From Coptodactyla brooksi (lineage: Eukaryota; Arthropoda; Insecta; Coleoptera; Scarabaeidae): DNA of 22,163 nt. The position numbers were made by a program, and so were the translations under genes. The notes below the pieces were generated by a model. That model was not told the origin of the DNA, ran no database searches, and saw only the letters and a program-made list of their open reading frames with translations. Each line of letters opens with the position of its first letter. Within the stretch, counting starts at the first letter, position 1. Of this stretch, positions 1-7,849 are shown piece by piece. The stretch covers positions 1 through 22,163 of the forward strand of contig JAWQRM010000489.1 in NCBI GenBank assembly GCA_033557675.1, read 5' to 3'.

Positions 1-119
1 GTAGTCCGATAACAAATTTGTGAATTCGACGGTCCATCTCGACCCCAATTAAAAAGATCCGAGAAATATCCGTCGATAGTTTTTTGTTTCGATCTGCTGC
101 CATCTGTGGAGGAGGTGCA

Positions 120-164
120 TAACTTACTTTTTGAATGCCTGGTGTAACTTACTTTTTGAATGCC
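120..164. repeat. two-copy 25-bp tandem repeat
   Basis: The 20-base core TAACTTACTTTTTGAATGCC occurs at 120-139 and again at 145-164, a period of 25 bp. It lies in presumed intronic DNA of the WDR61-like gene. The rest of 1-267 is AT-rich and shows no coding exon on the minus strand that resembles WD40 blades. Confidence 0.8.
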
Positions 165-267
165 CTAATAGTTAGTGCGGGGTCCTTTCGTTATTTTGCA
201 ATTGCCCAGGGGAAAACACTTTTACCCTTTACAAAAGGTTGAGGTCAGTTTTATTGAGAATAGTTTA

Positions 268-412
268 CAGTAGAACTCCCAAAACTTGAACTATCAAAAA
301 TCCCAGTGAAGGGAAGTTCGAGTTACAGAAAAAACTGGATAGTAAAGCTTAGGACGAAAAAATATTTCTAGTTAGAGAGGATTTCGAGTTAAGCGAGTAC
401 GAGCTAGAGGAG
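268..412. mobile_element. probable pogo/Tigger-like terminal fragment
   Basis: The segment starts with TACAGTAGAAC and contains repeated GTTCGAGTTA / TTCGAGTTAAG motifs. That is the style of pogo/Tigger termini, which begin CAG after a TA target and carry CGAGTTA subterminal repeats. No matching opposite terminus or transposase codons are visible, so this would be a solo end fragment. It sits in the intron following the last visible WDR61-like exon. The assignment rests on motif style only. Confidence 0.35.
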
Positions 413-558
413 TCGGACCGTATTTGGAAAGCAACTGCGATGAAGTCGCAATTCGAGCGCAAAGGGAGTTATTGTTAGGTCAAGTATATAGTATAACAAT
501 CAAATAATAAAATATACATAATATACATAATAATATATGAAATTTGAAATACACTTAC

Positions 559-1204
559 GTAAGCTATGCTCAACGTAAATTTGCCCCTCGTATCCAAAGT
601 CTGCTCGGCTTTCGCGGTCTCAACACTATACATTGTAATCTTCCCGCTGTGCGACCCCGAAATTATATACTTATCGTCGGGGCTAAACGCGACGGTCCAC
701 AGATCGACGGGCCCCACCTCTATAGAAGAAGTCTTCTCGCCACTTTTCAGATCCCAAATTCTCATGCTTGAATCTAGCGAGCTCGAAGCGCACACTGAAA
801 ACCGACGTTCGCAAAACGGTCCGAGAAGTTAACTAACCCTAGTCTTACTCCTTCCGTCGTTGCTAACCGCGACAGACACGACTCCCAGGGAGTGCCCCTC
901 AAGCTGATGTTTTAATTCCACCTTATCGTTCTTCAATTCCCACACCTTCACCAAGTCGTCCAGTCCGCCCGTTATTAAATAATCGACGGGGGCGTCTTCC
1001 GAAGAAGTCGAATCTCTGGAGTTTTCGCCCTCTCCGTCCTTCGGGTCCTTCTTTTCTTTTTGAAACCGGCCCCACGCGCAACTCCATATGCTCTCGTCGT
1101 GAGCGTTGTCTTTCTTGTGCAGTAAGGAATACTAAAACGAGTCTTCGTTTTCTGCCACTAATCGGACGAGTACTTAGTAGGAAAGGGAGAGAAAAGCTTA
1201 CCAT
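559..1204 (-). CDS. WDR61: WDR61/SKI8-like WD40 protein, 5' part (3 exons, 174 residues, incomplete)
   Basis: Seen: three minus-strand exons join in frame. Exon 1 is the ATG alone (1202-1204) followed by donor GTAAGC; exon 2 is 849-1131; exon 3 is 559-794 and ends at donor GTAAGT. The introns are 1132-1201 (70 bp) and 795-848 (54 bp; acceptor TTTTCAG). The phase-1 join rebuilds a Met codon before CASSSLDSSMRIWDL. Motifs recalling WDR61 include AHDESIWSCAWG, GLDDLVKVWELKND, LEGHSLGVVSVAVS, GPVDLWTVAFSPDD and DTRGKFTLSIAY; each blade ends in the expected WD-type dipeptide. Known: WDR61 (SKI8) is a seven-bladed propeller of about 305 residues that serves the cytoplasmic SKI RNA-decay complex and the nuclear PAF1 complex. 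The visible part covers a little over half; later exons must lie left of the window because 1-558 has no matching blade. Oddity: a charged insertion of about 25 residues follows CAWGRF in the first blade. Confidence 0.9.
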
Positions 1205-1832
1205 ATTTTGCCGCTATAAACGCTATTGTCACTTTTTAGGTTAGTTTGTTTGGATGTCCGTGCGCGTAGTACATACTTATGTTAGTTATAAATTTAAGTG
1301 ATTTTGGTGTGTAGTGTTGGTCACCAGTGTCGTTGGTGCCATCATTATTGCGAATTTGACAGATGTAACGTTAGTTTTCACTTTCGAAATTGGCCCACCT
1401 AGCACCTACGATACGCCTTTAAAATTTTATAAATCGCCGTTGACGTCTCGCTTGGCGATAATATTAATAAAACTCCTAGATTTATTTAAACTAAACCTTT
1501 AACGCGTACTCTTATCGATATATATGTATATAATATGTACGTACTTACACGCGCTAAATATATTTAGGTATCTGCGATTGCTTTTGCGAGTATACTATTA
1601 AATCAATTCGGATTAAACAATTCTTTGCAGTTTAGTATGTCGATATCGTTTTAAATCTTCGTTGCTCATCACGTCCGACAACGACGCAACTAGAAAAGTC
1701 ACTGCTTTCGGTTACAAACGCGAAATCGCGTCGGGTGTAAATACGTCAATAACGTCGACTCGATACGCTCGTCAATCGAAGAAATTATTAAAATTCCACG
1801 TTATTTAGCCGACCACCGACTACGGTAGGGTA
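1205..1832. promoter_or_regulatory. shared upstream region of divergent WDR61-like and YIPF5-like genes
   Basis: The two ATGs are 628 bp apart on opposite strands, so both promoters and 5'UTRs must fit here unless non-coding exons lie elsewhere. The segment is AT-rich, with stretches such as the TATATATGTATATAATATG block near 1519-1540. Open frames here lack codon character or similarity to anything I recognise. I cannot place a TATA box or initiator with confidence. The arrangement is compatible with a bidirectional promoter. Confidence 0.5.
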
Positions 1833-2661
1833 ATGTCCGGTTACGCCAACGATACGTTTTGGACCCCTGACGATCCGAATATGCAGGGAAACTACTACGA
1901 CAACAACCGGGAGTACGCGAACTTGCAAGCGCAACAATTAGGTACGGTTACGCGCCCCTTAATGTGCCCTTTTTCGACGACGTCGTTTAATTTTTTACGC
2001 TCTTAAAGATTTTCAAACGTTCAGCGACGGACCGGGCGACGCGTTCTACCCGTCCCAAAGCCAGTACCCGGACATGCTGGTTCCGGACTATTCCAAGACG
2101 AACGACGCCGAACCGATCGAGTATGACGAATCGCCCCTACTGGAAGAATTGGAAATCTACCCGGATAGGATCATCGAAAAGACGTTGGCCGTGTTAAATC
2201 CGTTCAGGAGCCACAGCTTGGCGGACGATTCAGAGTTTTTAGCCAAGGACACGGACCTGGCGGGACCGTTGGCCTTCTGCTTGGCCCTGGCGGTTTGCCT
2301 GTTTTTGGCGGGCAACAGGGCCCCGTTCGGATACATCTACGGACTCTCCGTCGTCTCGTGCATCCTGATGTACTGCCTGCTAACGTTGATGACGTCTACG
2401 ACCGAGGTTTTTACGTTGACGAGCGTCGCGAGCATCCTCGGCTACTGCTTGCTGCCGATCGTCATCCTCAGCCTCGTGGGAATATTCTTTACGCTGCACG
2501 GGCCGTCGGGCATCGCGGTGGCCATACTGTCCGTGATCTGGTCCAGTCTGTCCGCGTCCAGACTGTTCGTGGCCATGTCCGGCGATAAGGAGCAGAGGCC
2601 TCTTATCGCGTACCCCTGCGCCTTGGTCTGCGGCGTGTTCGCCCTGCTAGTGGTCTTCTAA
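1833..2661 (+). CDS. YIPF5: YIPF5/Yip1-family membrane protein, complete (2 exons, 253 residues)
   Basis: Seen: exon 1 is 1833-1941 (begins MSGYANDTFW), the intron is 1942-2008 (67 bp, donor GTACGG, acceptor TTAAAG), and exon 2 is 2009-2661 ending in TAA. The join rebuilds a GAT codon, giving QQLDFQTFSDG. The N-terminal half is polar and rich in Tyr/Gln/Asn. It is followed by the family motif SPLLEELEI, then TDLAGPLAFCL. About five hydrophobic segments follow at residues 120-138, 144-165, 174-199, 201-226 and 234-253, and the chain ends in GVFALLVVF. Human YIPF5 is about 257 residues, so the length fits. Known: YIPF5/Yip1A is a five-pass ER-exit-site and cis-Golgi protein that binds Yif1 and Rab GTPases and acts in ER-Golgi traffic. 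Exon 2 is GC-richer than its surroundings, as expected for a constrained exon. The first ATG that splices in frame was used. Confidence 0.95.
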
Positions 2662-2729
2662 GTTTCGGGATTGCCCGGCACGTCGTTTGCTCCGATACGT
2701 ATTTAAAAAGTAAATGAAAAAACAATTGC

Positions 2730-2735
2730 AATAAA
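2730..2735 (+). promoter_or_regulatory. poly(A) signal of the YIPF5-like gene
   Basis: A canonical AATAAA lies 69 bases after the stop codon on the plus strand. The downstream DNA turns AT-rich, so a short 3'UTR ending near 2750-2780 is likely. Confidence 0.6.
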
Positions 2736-2739
2736 TGCG

Positions 2740-3151
2740 TTCTCCGGTCTTAAGACGTTTGTTTTGAGTAGTATTGCATTTTAGTATTATATGTTGGACC
2801 GATTTCGGTTGTTGACTTTTCACTATCCTATCGGTATTTAAAAAACTGTATTTTATTAAATTCACATTAAGTTTTGAGTTAATAATTACAAAATAATTAA
2901 CAATAAGTTAGTTACTGTGACTATTATTAATCAATAGTTAAAATTTCCAAATAGATAACAATAATGAAGATGAAGTTAACATATACAGGGTGATTGAAAT
3001 TCAAGTTCCAACATGGCGAACTCGCTTACTATAAGAGATGCAAGGTCAGTTAAATGGAGGCAAAGTTGCTAAATTCGATGGTGAGTCAATCCATCCGTTA
3101 AGATTATTTTAGTTTTAATTTTACTTTATAAAATTATTTTTATTTGCTCAA
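2740..3151. other. AT-rich intergenic DNA with a possible repeat terminus
   Basis: No gene is visible. The stretch near 2985-3010 begins TACAGGGTGATTGAAATTCA, a style common at ends of insect repeats, but no partner terminus was found. The rest is low-complexity AT-rich DNA. Confidence 0.4.
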
Positions 3152-3439
3152 GCGGTGAAAAATTTTAAAGACTGGTGCAATGAAAATCGAATTACGTCGA
3201 ATCTGAATAAGACGGTCTGCATCAACTTTCATAGTCGACGATCTTTTCCTTTGGCAAGAAAACTAGACTTGGACCTCATGTCGGGGGCAACATTTTTGGG
3301 AGTTCACATAGGTGAGAACCTGAATTTCGAGGAACATGTGGATGATATATGTTGCAAGTTGAATAAATGCTATTTTGCCTTAATAAAGCTTAAAAATGGT
3401 CTGCCTCCTCTTCACATCCACAAAGAGTGGCTTACGTGA
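3152..3439 (+). pseudogene. non-LTR retrotransposon reverse transcriptase fragment
   Basis: An open frame of about 94 codons reads ...NFKDWCNENRITSNLNKT, then INFHSRRSF, LDLDLMSG, TFLGVHIGENLNFEEHVD and CCKLNKCYFALIKLKNGLP. This matches the palm-end/thumb segment of jockey/CR1-type reverse transcriptases, where an LNxxKT...F block is followed by FLGVxIDxxLxWxxHV and a KLxxxxxALxxLK helix. The catalytic YADD box and everything before it are missing, and the frame stops shortly after LHIHKEWLT, so this is a dead fragment. It abuts the 169-bp tandem repeat starting at 3459. Confidence 0.8.
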
Positions 3440-3947
3440 ACAATAAATATATTATTATTACCACGATTTTCTGTAATGCTTCTTTTAAAGAATTACAAAA
3501 TTGCCACCCCCAAACTCAAAAGTTTAATTTTTCGTCGAATTTTAAATAAAAATGTGTAGAAATTTCAAAATCCTGAAGTGAAAAATTTTCATCTTGATAT
3601 GTGCGAAATATATTAAAAATCTTTTCATACCACGATTTTCTGTAATGCTTCTTTTAAAGAATTACAAAATTGTCCACTCCTAAACTTAAAATTCAATTTT
3701 TTGTCGACTTTTAAATAGAAATGTGTATAGATTTCAAGATCCTAGATTGAAAAATTCTTATCTATTGGGTTTTCCGGAAAGTTCGTGCCGATTTTTGGTA
3801 GATCGCGTAAGGTTAGGCCTGAATATATCAGAACCATTGAAAACAAATGACATGCATTTATATCTTAAAAGACCGTACTTCAGGCATATTGTGAAAAAAA
3901 TTTGGTTACGATACGTTAATTCTTGTCAGTTTTATACGACTTTGAAT

Positions 3948-4132
3948 CTAGAAGAAAACAAAGTGCATTTTAGGCATTGAAAGTGTTTCTTTTGCCAGAG
4001 AAGCAAAAATGCCACACAAGCAGCAAACAAGATATGCGCTGCTTATGGCGAAGGTACTGTAGCTGATAGTACTGTGCGGAAGTGCTTTGCTAGGTTTAAA
4101 GCTGGTGATTTCTCCTTTAGAAATCAAGAACG
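3948..4132 (+). pseudogene. mariner transposase N-terminal fragment (module 1)
   Basis: The reading frame gives EENKVHFRH, an in-frame TGA, KCFFCQRS, then KNATQAANKICAAYGEGTVA and RKCFARFKAGDF. This is the first helix-turn-helix (HTH_48 type) of a mariner transposase, which binds the terminal inverted repeat. The start codon position reads CTA instead of ATG. The coding sequence breaks off at about codon 62, where the next terminus-like CGGGAAAGTTCG begins. Confidence 0.8.
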
Positions 4133-4296
4133 CCGGGAAAGTTCGTGCCGATTTTTGGTAGGTAGCGCAAAAACTGGTCTGAATATTGAAAACAAATTAC
4201 GTGCCTACATATCGTAACAGGCAGTATTTCAGGCATATTATGAAAAAAATTTGGTTATGATACGTTAATTTTTGACAGATTTATGCGCTTTTGCAC

Positions 4297-4476
4297 ATGG
4301 AAGAAAACAAAGTGCATTTTAGGGAAAATTTTAGGGGCATTTTCAGGGAAAAATGCCACACAAGCGGCAAACATTATATGCGCTGCTTATGGCGAAGGTA
4401 CTGCAGCTGAGAGAACTGTGCCGAAGTGGTTTGGTAGGTTTAAAGCTGGTCATTTTACCCTTAAAAATCAAAAATT
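4297..4476 (+). pseudogene. mariner transposase N-terminal fragment (module 2)
   Basis: ATG GAA GAA AAC begins at 4297, but a frame change after VHFR puts the helix-turn-helix in another frame: KNATQAANIICAAYGEGTAA, then ERTVPKWFGRFKAGHFTLKN. It is truncated at the same position as module 1, where CCCGGAAAGCTCG follows. The N-terminal part between VHFR and GKNAT differs from modules 1 and 4, so module 2 has its own indel history. Confidence 0.8.
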
Positions 4477-4634
4477 CCCGGAAAGCTCGTGTCGATTTTT
4501 GGTAGGCAGCGCAACAACTGGTCTGAATATTGAAAACAAATAACATGGCTACATATCCTAACAGAGGGTACTTCAGGAATATTTAGAAAAAAAAGTGATT
4601 ACGAGAAGAAAGTTCTGCAGCACGAACTTTCCGG

Positions 4635-4819
4635 GAGTTTTGATTTTTAAAGGTGAAATCACCAGCTTTAAACCTACCAAAGCACTTCTGCACAGTTCTA
4701 TCGGCTACAGTACCTTTGCCATAAGCAGCACATATCTTGTTTGCAGCTTGTGTAGCATTTTTGCCTCTCCGGTAAAAGAAACATTTTCATTGCCTAAAAC
4801 ACACTTTGTTTTCTTCCAT
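4635..4819 (-). pseudogene. mariner transposase N-terminal fragment (inverted module 4)
   Basis: On the minus strand the ATG at 4819-4817 opens MEENKVCFRQ, then an in-frame TGA, KCFFYRRG, KNATQAANKICAAYGKGTVA and DRTVQKCFGRFKAGDFTF. It is truncated at the same point as the other modules. The TGA sits at the same codon as in module 1, showing that these copies descend from an already inactive unit. Confidence 0.8.
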
Positions 4820-4999
4820 ATTCAAAGGCGTATAAAACTGAAAACAATTAACGTATCGAAACCAAATTTTTTTTCCAATATGTTTTCAATCGTTCTGATA
4901 TATTCAGGCCTAACCTTACACAATCTATCAAAAATCGGCACGAACTTTCCGGACAACCCAATAGAAATGTGTGAAAGGTATTAAAAATCTTTTCTATAA

Positions 5000-5322
5000 G
5001 ATTTAAGGGCCAGTTTAATTAGTATACATTAGCTCCAAGCCACACCGTTATTACATGTTACAGGCGTGATTGCACGTTTTTGAAAAAAGATAACTGGTCC
5101 GAATGGAAATTTTTTTTAGAACTGTTACTGTTCATCTTAGAAAAAAATGCTTCAAATAAAAGTTGCAACATACAAAATTTTTTGACAATTTGAAACTGTT
5201 TTCGTATATACCAGGTGTTCGGTTTATTTTGAAAATTATTCAGTTACTCCTCGAACTTAAGCAGGTGTCAGTTGAAAGTTCCTTTTGATGTGCAACTCCA
5301 AAATCAAAATGACCAGACATGC
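5000..5322. other. AT-rich DNA without recognised gene
   Basis: No coding frame or familiar motif was seen. TATACCAGGTGTTCGGTTTA near 5211 resembles the ends of many short insect repeats, but no matching inverse end was found. Confidence 0.4.
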
Positions 5323-5448
5323 CTACGCCAGTTGCTTGTTCGGATGGTTGATTTCGGTGCTCCCCAGGAATGATCCCTCAAAATTGTAGGTGATCTGCTC
5401 GGCCAGCTTGTCATGTATCTGCTTGACCTGATTGCTCAGGCTCCTTAT
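5323..5448 (-). pseudogene. orphan exon-like segment, coiled-coil-like, function unknown
   Basis: The minus strand shows an acceptor-like TTGTGCAG at 5456-5449, then 41 open codons and TAG (5325-5323). The peptide begins IRSLSNQVKQIHDKLAEQ, which looks like an amphipathic helix, and ends EINHPNKQLA. The segment is GC-richer than its AT-rich neighbours and reads like a terminal coding exon, but no partner exon or donor is visible in the window. I do not recognise the family. It may be the last exon of a host gene dispersed by duplication, or a captured fragment inside a transposon. Confidence 0.4.
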
Positions 5449-5469
5449 CTGCACAATGTTTTTTAGTTT

Positions 5470-5965
5470 TAATTCAAAATTCTATTAAATAAAGTGTAAG
5501 TGATTTTTACATTGGTTTAAAGCAGAGATTTCAATCTATATATGTAAAAGAAATTTTATCGTTCTATTTCAATTGATACAGAAATGAATTTTTAAAACTC
5601 CACAACTACTAATGCTTATATTATCGGAAAACTGTACATGTTACCTGTTTATTTTTATTCAAAATTCTGTTGAATAAAATATAAATGATTTGTACATAGT
5701 TTTCAAGAGAAGATTTAAATCCATTATTGCAAGGAAACTGCATCTTTTTATTTTAATTAACATAGCAAATATGAATTTTTAAAACTTCGATAACCAAGAG
5801 TTGTGAAGTTTAGAACCTTTGGCTTATTAACAATGCTACCACTACACCAAAACCAAAAAATGTATATATTTGATGCTTGTTTTACCGACCATTGAATTTA
5901 TTATTAAATAAAGTATAAATGATTTATATGCTGTTTTAAAGAGGAGATTTCAATCTATTATTTAA
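5470..5965. repeat. degenerate tandem repeat, three copies
   Basis: A block of the form ATTCAAAATTCTATTAAATA, followed by AAGTGTAAGTGATTT and a downstream GAGATTTCAATCTAT, recurs from about 5472, 5657 and 5891. The intervals are 185 and 234 bp, so copies have diverged in length. The segments between contain AATGAATTTTTAAAAC and ATATGAATTTTTAAAAC versions of a second shared block. No coding content. Confidence 0.6.
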
Positions 5966-6158
5966 AGTAAATTTAAGATACAAGTTATCGAAAAATTGTA
6001 TGAATCATTTATATGCGGTATTTAATATAAAACAAGGAAAATCATTGATCGGTATTCTGCATCATTAAAAAGAGAGCATATTAAGTATGTATCAATTTTG
6101 AAATTATCTCAAATGTGGAAAGTCATTTTATTATTAAGAAAATGGTACTGCACTAAAC

Positions 6159-7117
6159 TTATAGAAATTGTTCAAAGTTGCGATCACCATTTTCAATACC
6201 CAAGGTATATCGCCGTGTGAGTGACCGACGAATTCTTTGATTCACGAATATCATCAAACGCCAGAAGAATGCGAGCTGCTAACTCTCCTCTTCTGCATCG
6301 ACAGGTGTCCCATAAACTAGTGATTTATCACTTATTTGGAAATTGTGCATTTAGATAATTACGACAATTTAATGCAAAATGTGTTGGTGTAGTTATCAAA
6401 CCAGCCCAAATATTAACTGAAAACTTCCATTAATAACAAGAGCTCTTAACAGTGTAAGGATTTTTTCGCTCCGCGAAAAAAGCCGTGTTTTGAAAAACAG
6501 CCCTCGTCTGTCCATAATACATTCCTAGGTAATCTTGGTTCGTCAACTGAACTAAGATAATCAGCTGGAATTATCGTGTACATTTTTGAATATGAAACGG
6601 GCGCTTTTCATACTTTTTTAATATTCTCAGAACGTGCTATTCTGAGAATATTAAAAGAGTGCTAGTTTACAGATTATTTTCAAATTGCTGTAGAATTTCA
6701 TCCTGAAAGGGAAATGTTTGGGCAGAACGATTGGCTTCTGAATCTCATTTTTTGATTATGAATTGATCAATACATTTAGCATCGCTGGTCCAACCTTGAA
6801 AACCATGTAGGACAGGAAATGTGATGTCGAGGGTATCGCTCTATATAAATTTGCCTTGCTTCATTAGCATTACCGTCCACTGATCCATAGGCAAGATGCA
6901 TAGCTGCTAGTTCAATATTTATAAACTGATGCATGTTTTATTATAGTACAATACTAAATGATCTGACAATGGTTAGTTTGTTACTGAAATGAAAAATAAC
7001 AAAATTAAGGAAACATTATCATTATTATTGGTACAAAAAGTTTGTTATTGAAAGATGTTTAATTAAGTGTTCTCTGTCACTTCTGAAAATTAGGAATAGT
7101 TAGTGTGTGATACCCTG
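6159..7117 (-). mobile_element. DUF4817-type Tc1/mariner-like element, broken transposase
   Basis: The 5' terminus on the minus strand is TACAGGGTATCACACACTAA, with the first element base at 7117. A first block (about 6920-6780) reads ELAAMHLAYGSVDGNANEAR then QIYIERYPRHH and TWFSRLDQRC, the DUF4817 helix-turn-helix. A second block (about 6520-6470) reads NVLWTDEGCFSKHGFF, where WTDE carries a catalytic Asp. A third (about 6300-6159) gives ELAARILLAFDDIRES and, after frame changes, RNFEQFL followed by TAA (6161-6159). Several hundred bases of coding sequence between the first and second blocks are missing. The 3' terminus is not seen. The part from 6657 to 7117 recurs inverted at 13919-14384. 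Confidence 0.75.
6616..6656. repeat. perfect 17-bp stem, 7-nt loop hairpin
   Basis: TTTTAATATTCTCAGAA (6616-6632) is followed by CGTGCTA and the exact inverse TTCTGAGAATATTAAAA (6640-6656). It ends one base before the outer border of the left arm of the large inverted duplication (6657). It also sits where the DUF4817-type transposase has lost internal sequence. Confidence 0.9.
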
Positions 7118-7175
7118 TATATATTTTGCATTTGAAACATTTTTGTATTAAAACAAAGCAAATTATTAATACACA

Positions 7176-7772
7176 TAGTCGAGTCGCGATAACTCGAACC
7201 CTCATAAGTCGAATTTTAGTTTACCTCGAAGTTTTCATGAAGTCCCAAAACAATTTAATATTTTTCAATGCAAAACTATCTCCATATCCCGAAGTAACAC
7301 CTTTTAAGTCTAAGTTATCGATCGCATTCCTTATCATTCAGATGAGAAAAACCCATTTGCATTGTGTCTTTCTCCCAGTCCGCGGGCGCGGAAACCCCCT
7401 CTCTGCGGACTGATTCTGATTGGGGAGGTGGGGGGAAGTATACGCACGTGCACGAAGTGCTTAGTCATTCCATTCCATATTTGAAGTATGAGTTTGTGGT
7501 GTTGGTTTACATTCGCTTTAAATAATGTTAAAACGGAACTTAAATACGCTTAGTTTGACCCAAAAAGCTAAACTAATCAATGAAATTGAACTGAATCCGC
7601 AATGTAAGAAGAAAGACGTCACCTTAAAGTACTATATCGATCATACACTATTTTTGATAATGAAAGTTTTGCTTGGGAAGGGAGGAGGTGGCGATTTCCG
7701 ATAACTCGAACTTCCGATAACTTGAAGGTATTTAGCCGGTCCCTTCGACTTTGAGTTATCGCGACTCGACTG
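7176..7772 (+). mobile_element. nonautonomous pogo/Tigger element
   Basis: The termini are AGTCGAGTCGCGATAACTCG at the left and the inverse GAGTTATCGCGACTCGACTG at the right, followed by TA (7773-7774). Subterminal copies of CGATAACTCGAAC and CCGATAACTTGAAGG lie just inside the right end, as in pogo/Tigger elements. Length is about 597 bp against more than 2 kb for an autonomous element. The right arm has no such element at the matching site (around 13846-13850, ATAATAGGTATTAATAA), so this is a later insertion at a TA. The first bases of the left terminus appear mutated (TAGTC for CAGTC). Confidence 0.85.
7525..7704 (+). pseudogene. CENP-B-type helix-turn-helix remnant of a pogo/Tigger transposase
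   Basis: ATG at 7525 opens a 59-codon frame beginning MLKRNLNTLSLTQKAKLINE, then IELNPQCKKKDVT. This matches the N-terminal DNA-binding helix-turn-helix (CENP-B N / psq type) of pogo-superfamily transposases: a basic start, a SLxxKxKLIxEIE helix, then KKxDVA. After about 33 codons the similarity ends and the frame runs into the right subterminal repeat and stops. The DDE domain is deleted. The fragment lies wholly within the TA-flanked element, confirming its family. Confidence 0.75.
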
Positions 7773-7849
7773 TATTATACATCATTTTAAAGTGAATATA
7801 TCAACGCATCTTTTCAAACGCGTTTTAAAATCGTGCATATTAAAACTGC

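Larger units (their letters stand above)
3765..4961. mobile_element. palindromic complex of internally deleted mariner units
   Basis: The ends are TTGGGTTTTCCGGAAAGTTC (from 3765) and its inverse ending at 4961 (...GGACAACCCAA), each flanked by TA (3763-3764 and 4962-4963). This is a mariner-type terminus and target duplication. Inside are four modules, each a terminus-like GAAAGTTCGTGCCGATTTTT plus 5' leader. Module 1 (3765-4132) and module 2 (4133-4476) are on the plus strand. A leader-only module 3 follows (4477-4612). The inverted module 4 is 4613-4961 on the minus strand. Modules 1, 2 and 4 also carry the first 60 or so transposase codons. The two outer arms (about 350 bp) are nearly complementary, so the whole folds as a hairpin. 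No module contains the catalytic DDD region. Confidence 0.85.
3459..4999. repeat. 169-bp tandem repeat, two units, second interrupted by a mariner complex
   Basis: Unit 1 is 3459-3627 and begins TACCACGATTTTCTGTAATG; the same block recurs at 3628, giving a period of 169 bp. Unit 2 runs to 3762, is broken by the TA-flanked mariner complex at 3765-4961, and resumes at 4964 with GAAATGTGTGAAAGGTATTA. That matches the end of unit 1 (...ATATGTGCGAAATATATTA). The two units differ at many positions, so the duplication is old. No coding content is apparent. Confidence 0.85.

Noticed and set aside
923..1204. 93-codon minus-strand open frame starting at the WDR61 ATG
   Set aside because: It reads through the 70-bp intron and is out of frame with the WD40 sequence; only the ATG is shared.
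1314..1502. Small plus-strand open frame between the two genes
   Set aside because: AT-rich, GTG start, no domain; lies in the shared upstream region.
2295..2588. 97-codon plus-strand open frame overlapping the YIPF5-like exon
   Set aside because: It lies inside exon 2 in another frame, is Arg/His rich as expected from out-of-frame GC-rich codons, and has no recognisable motif.
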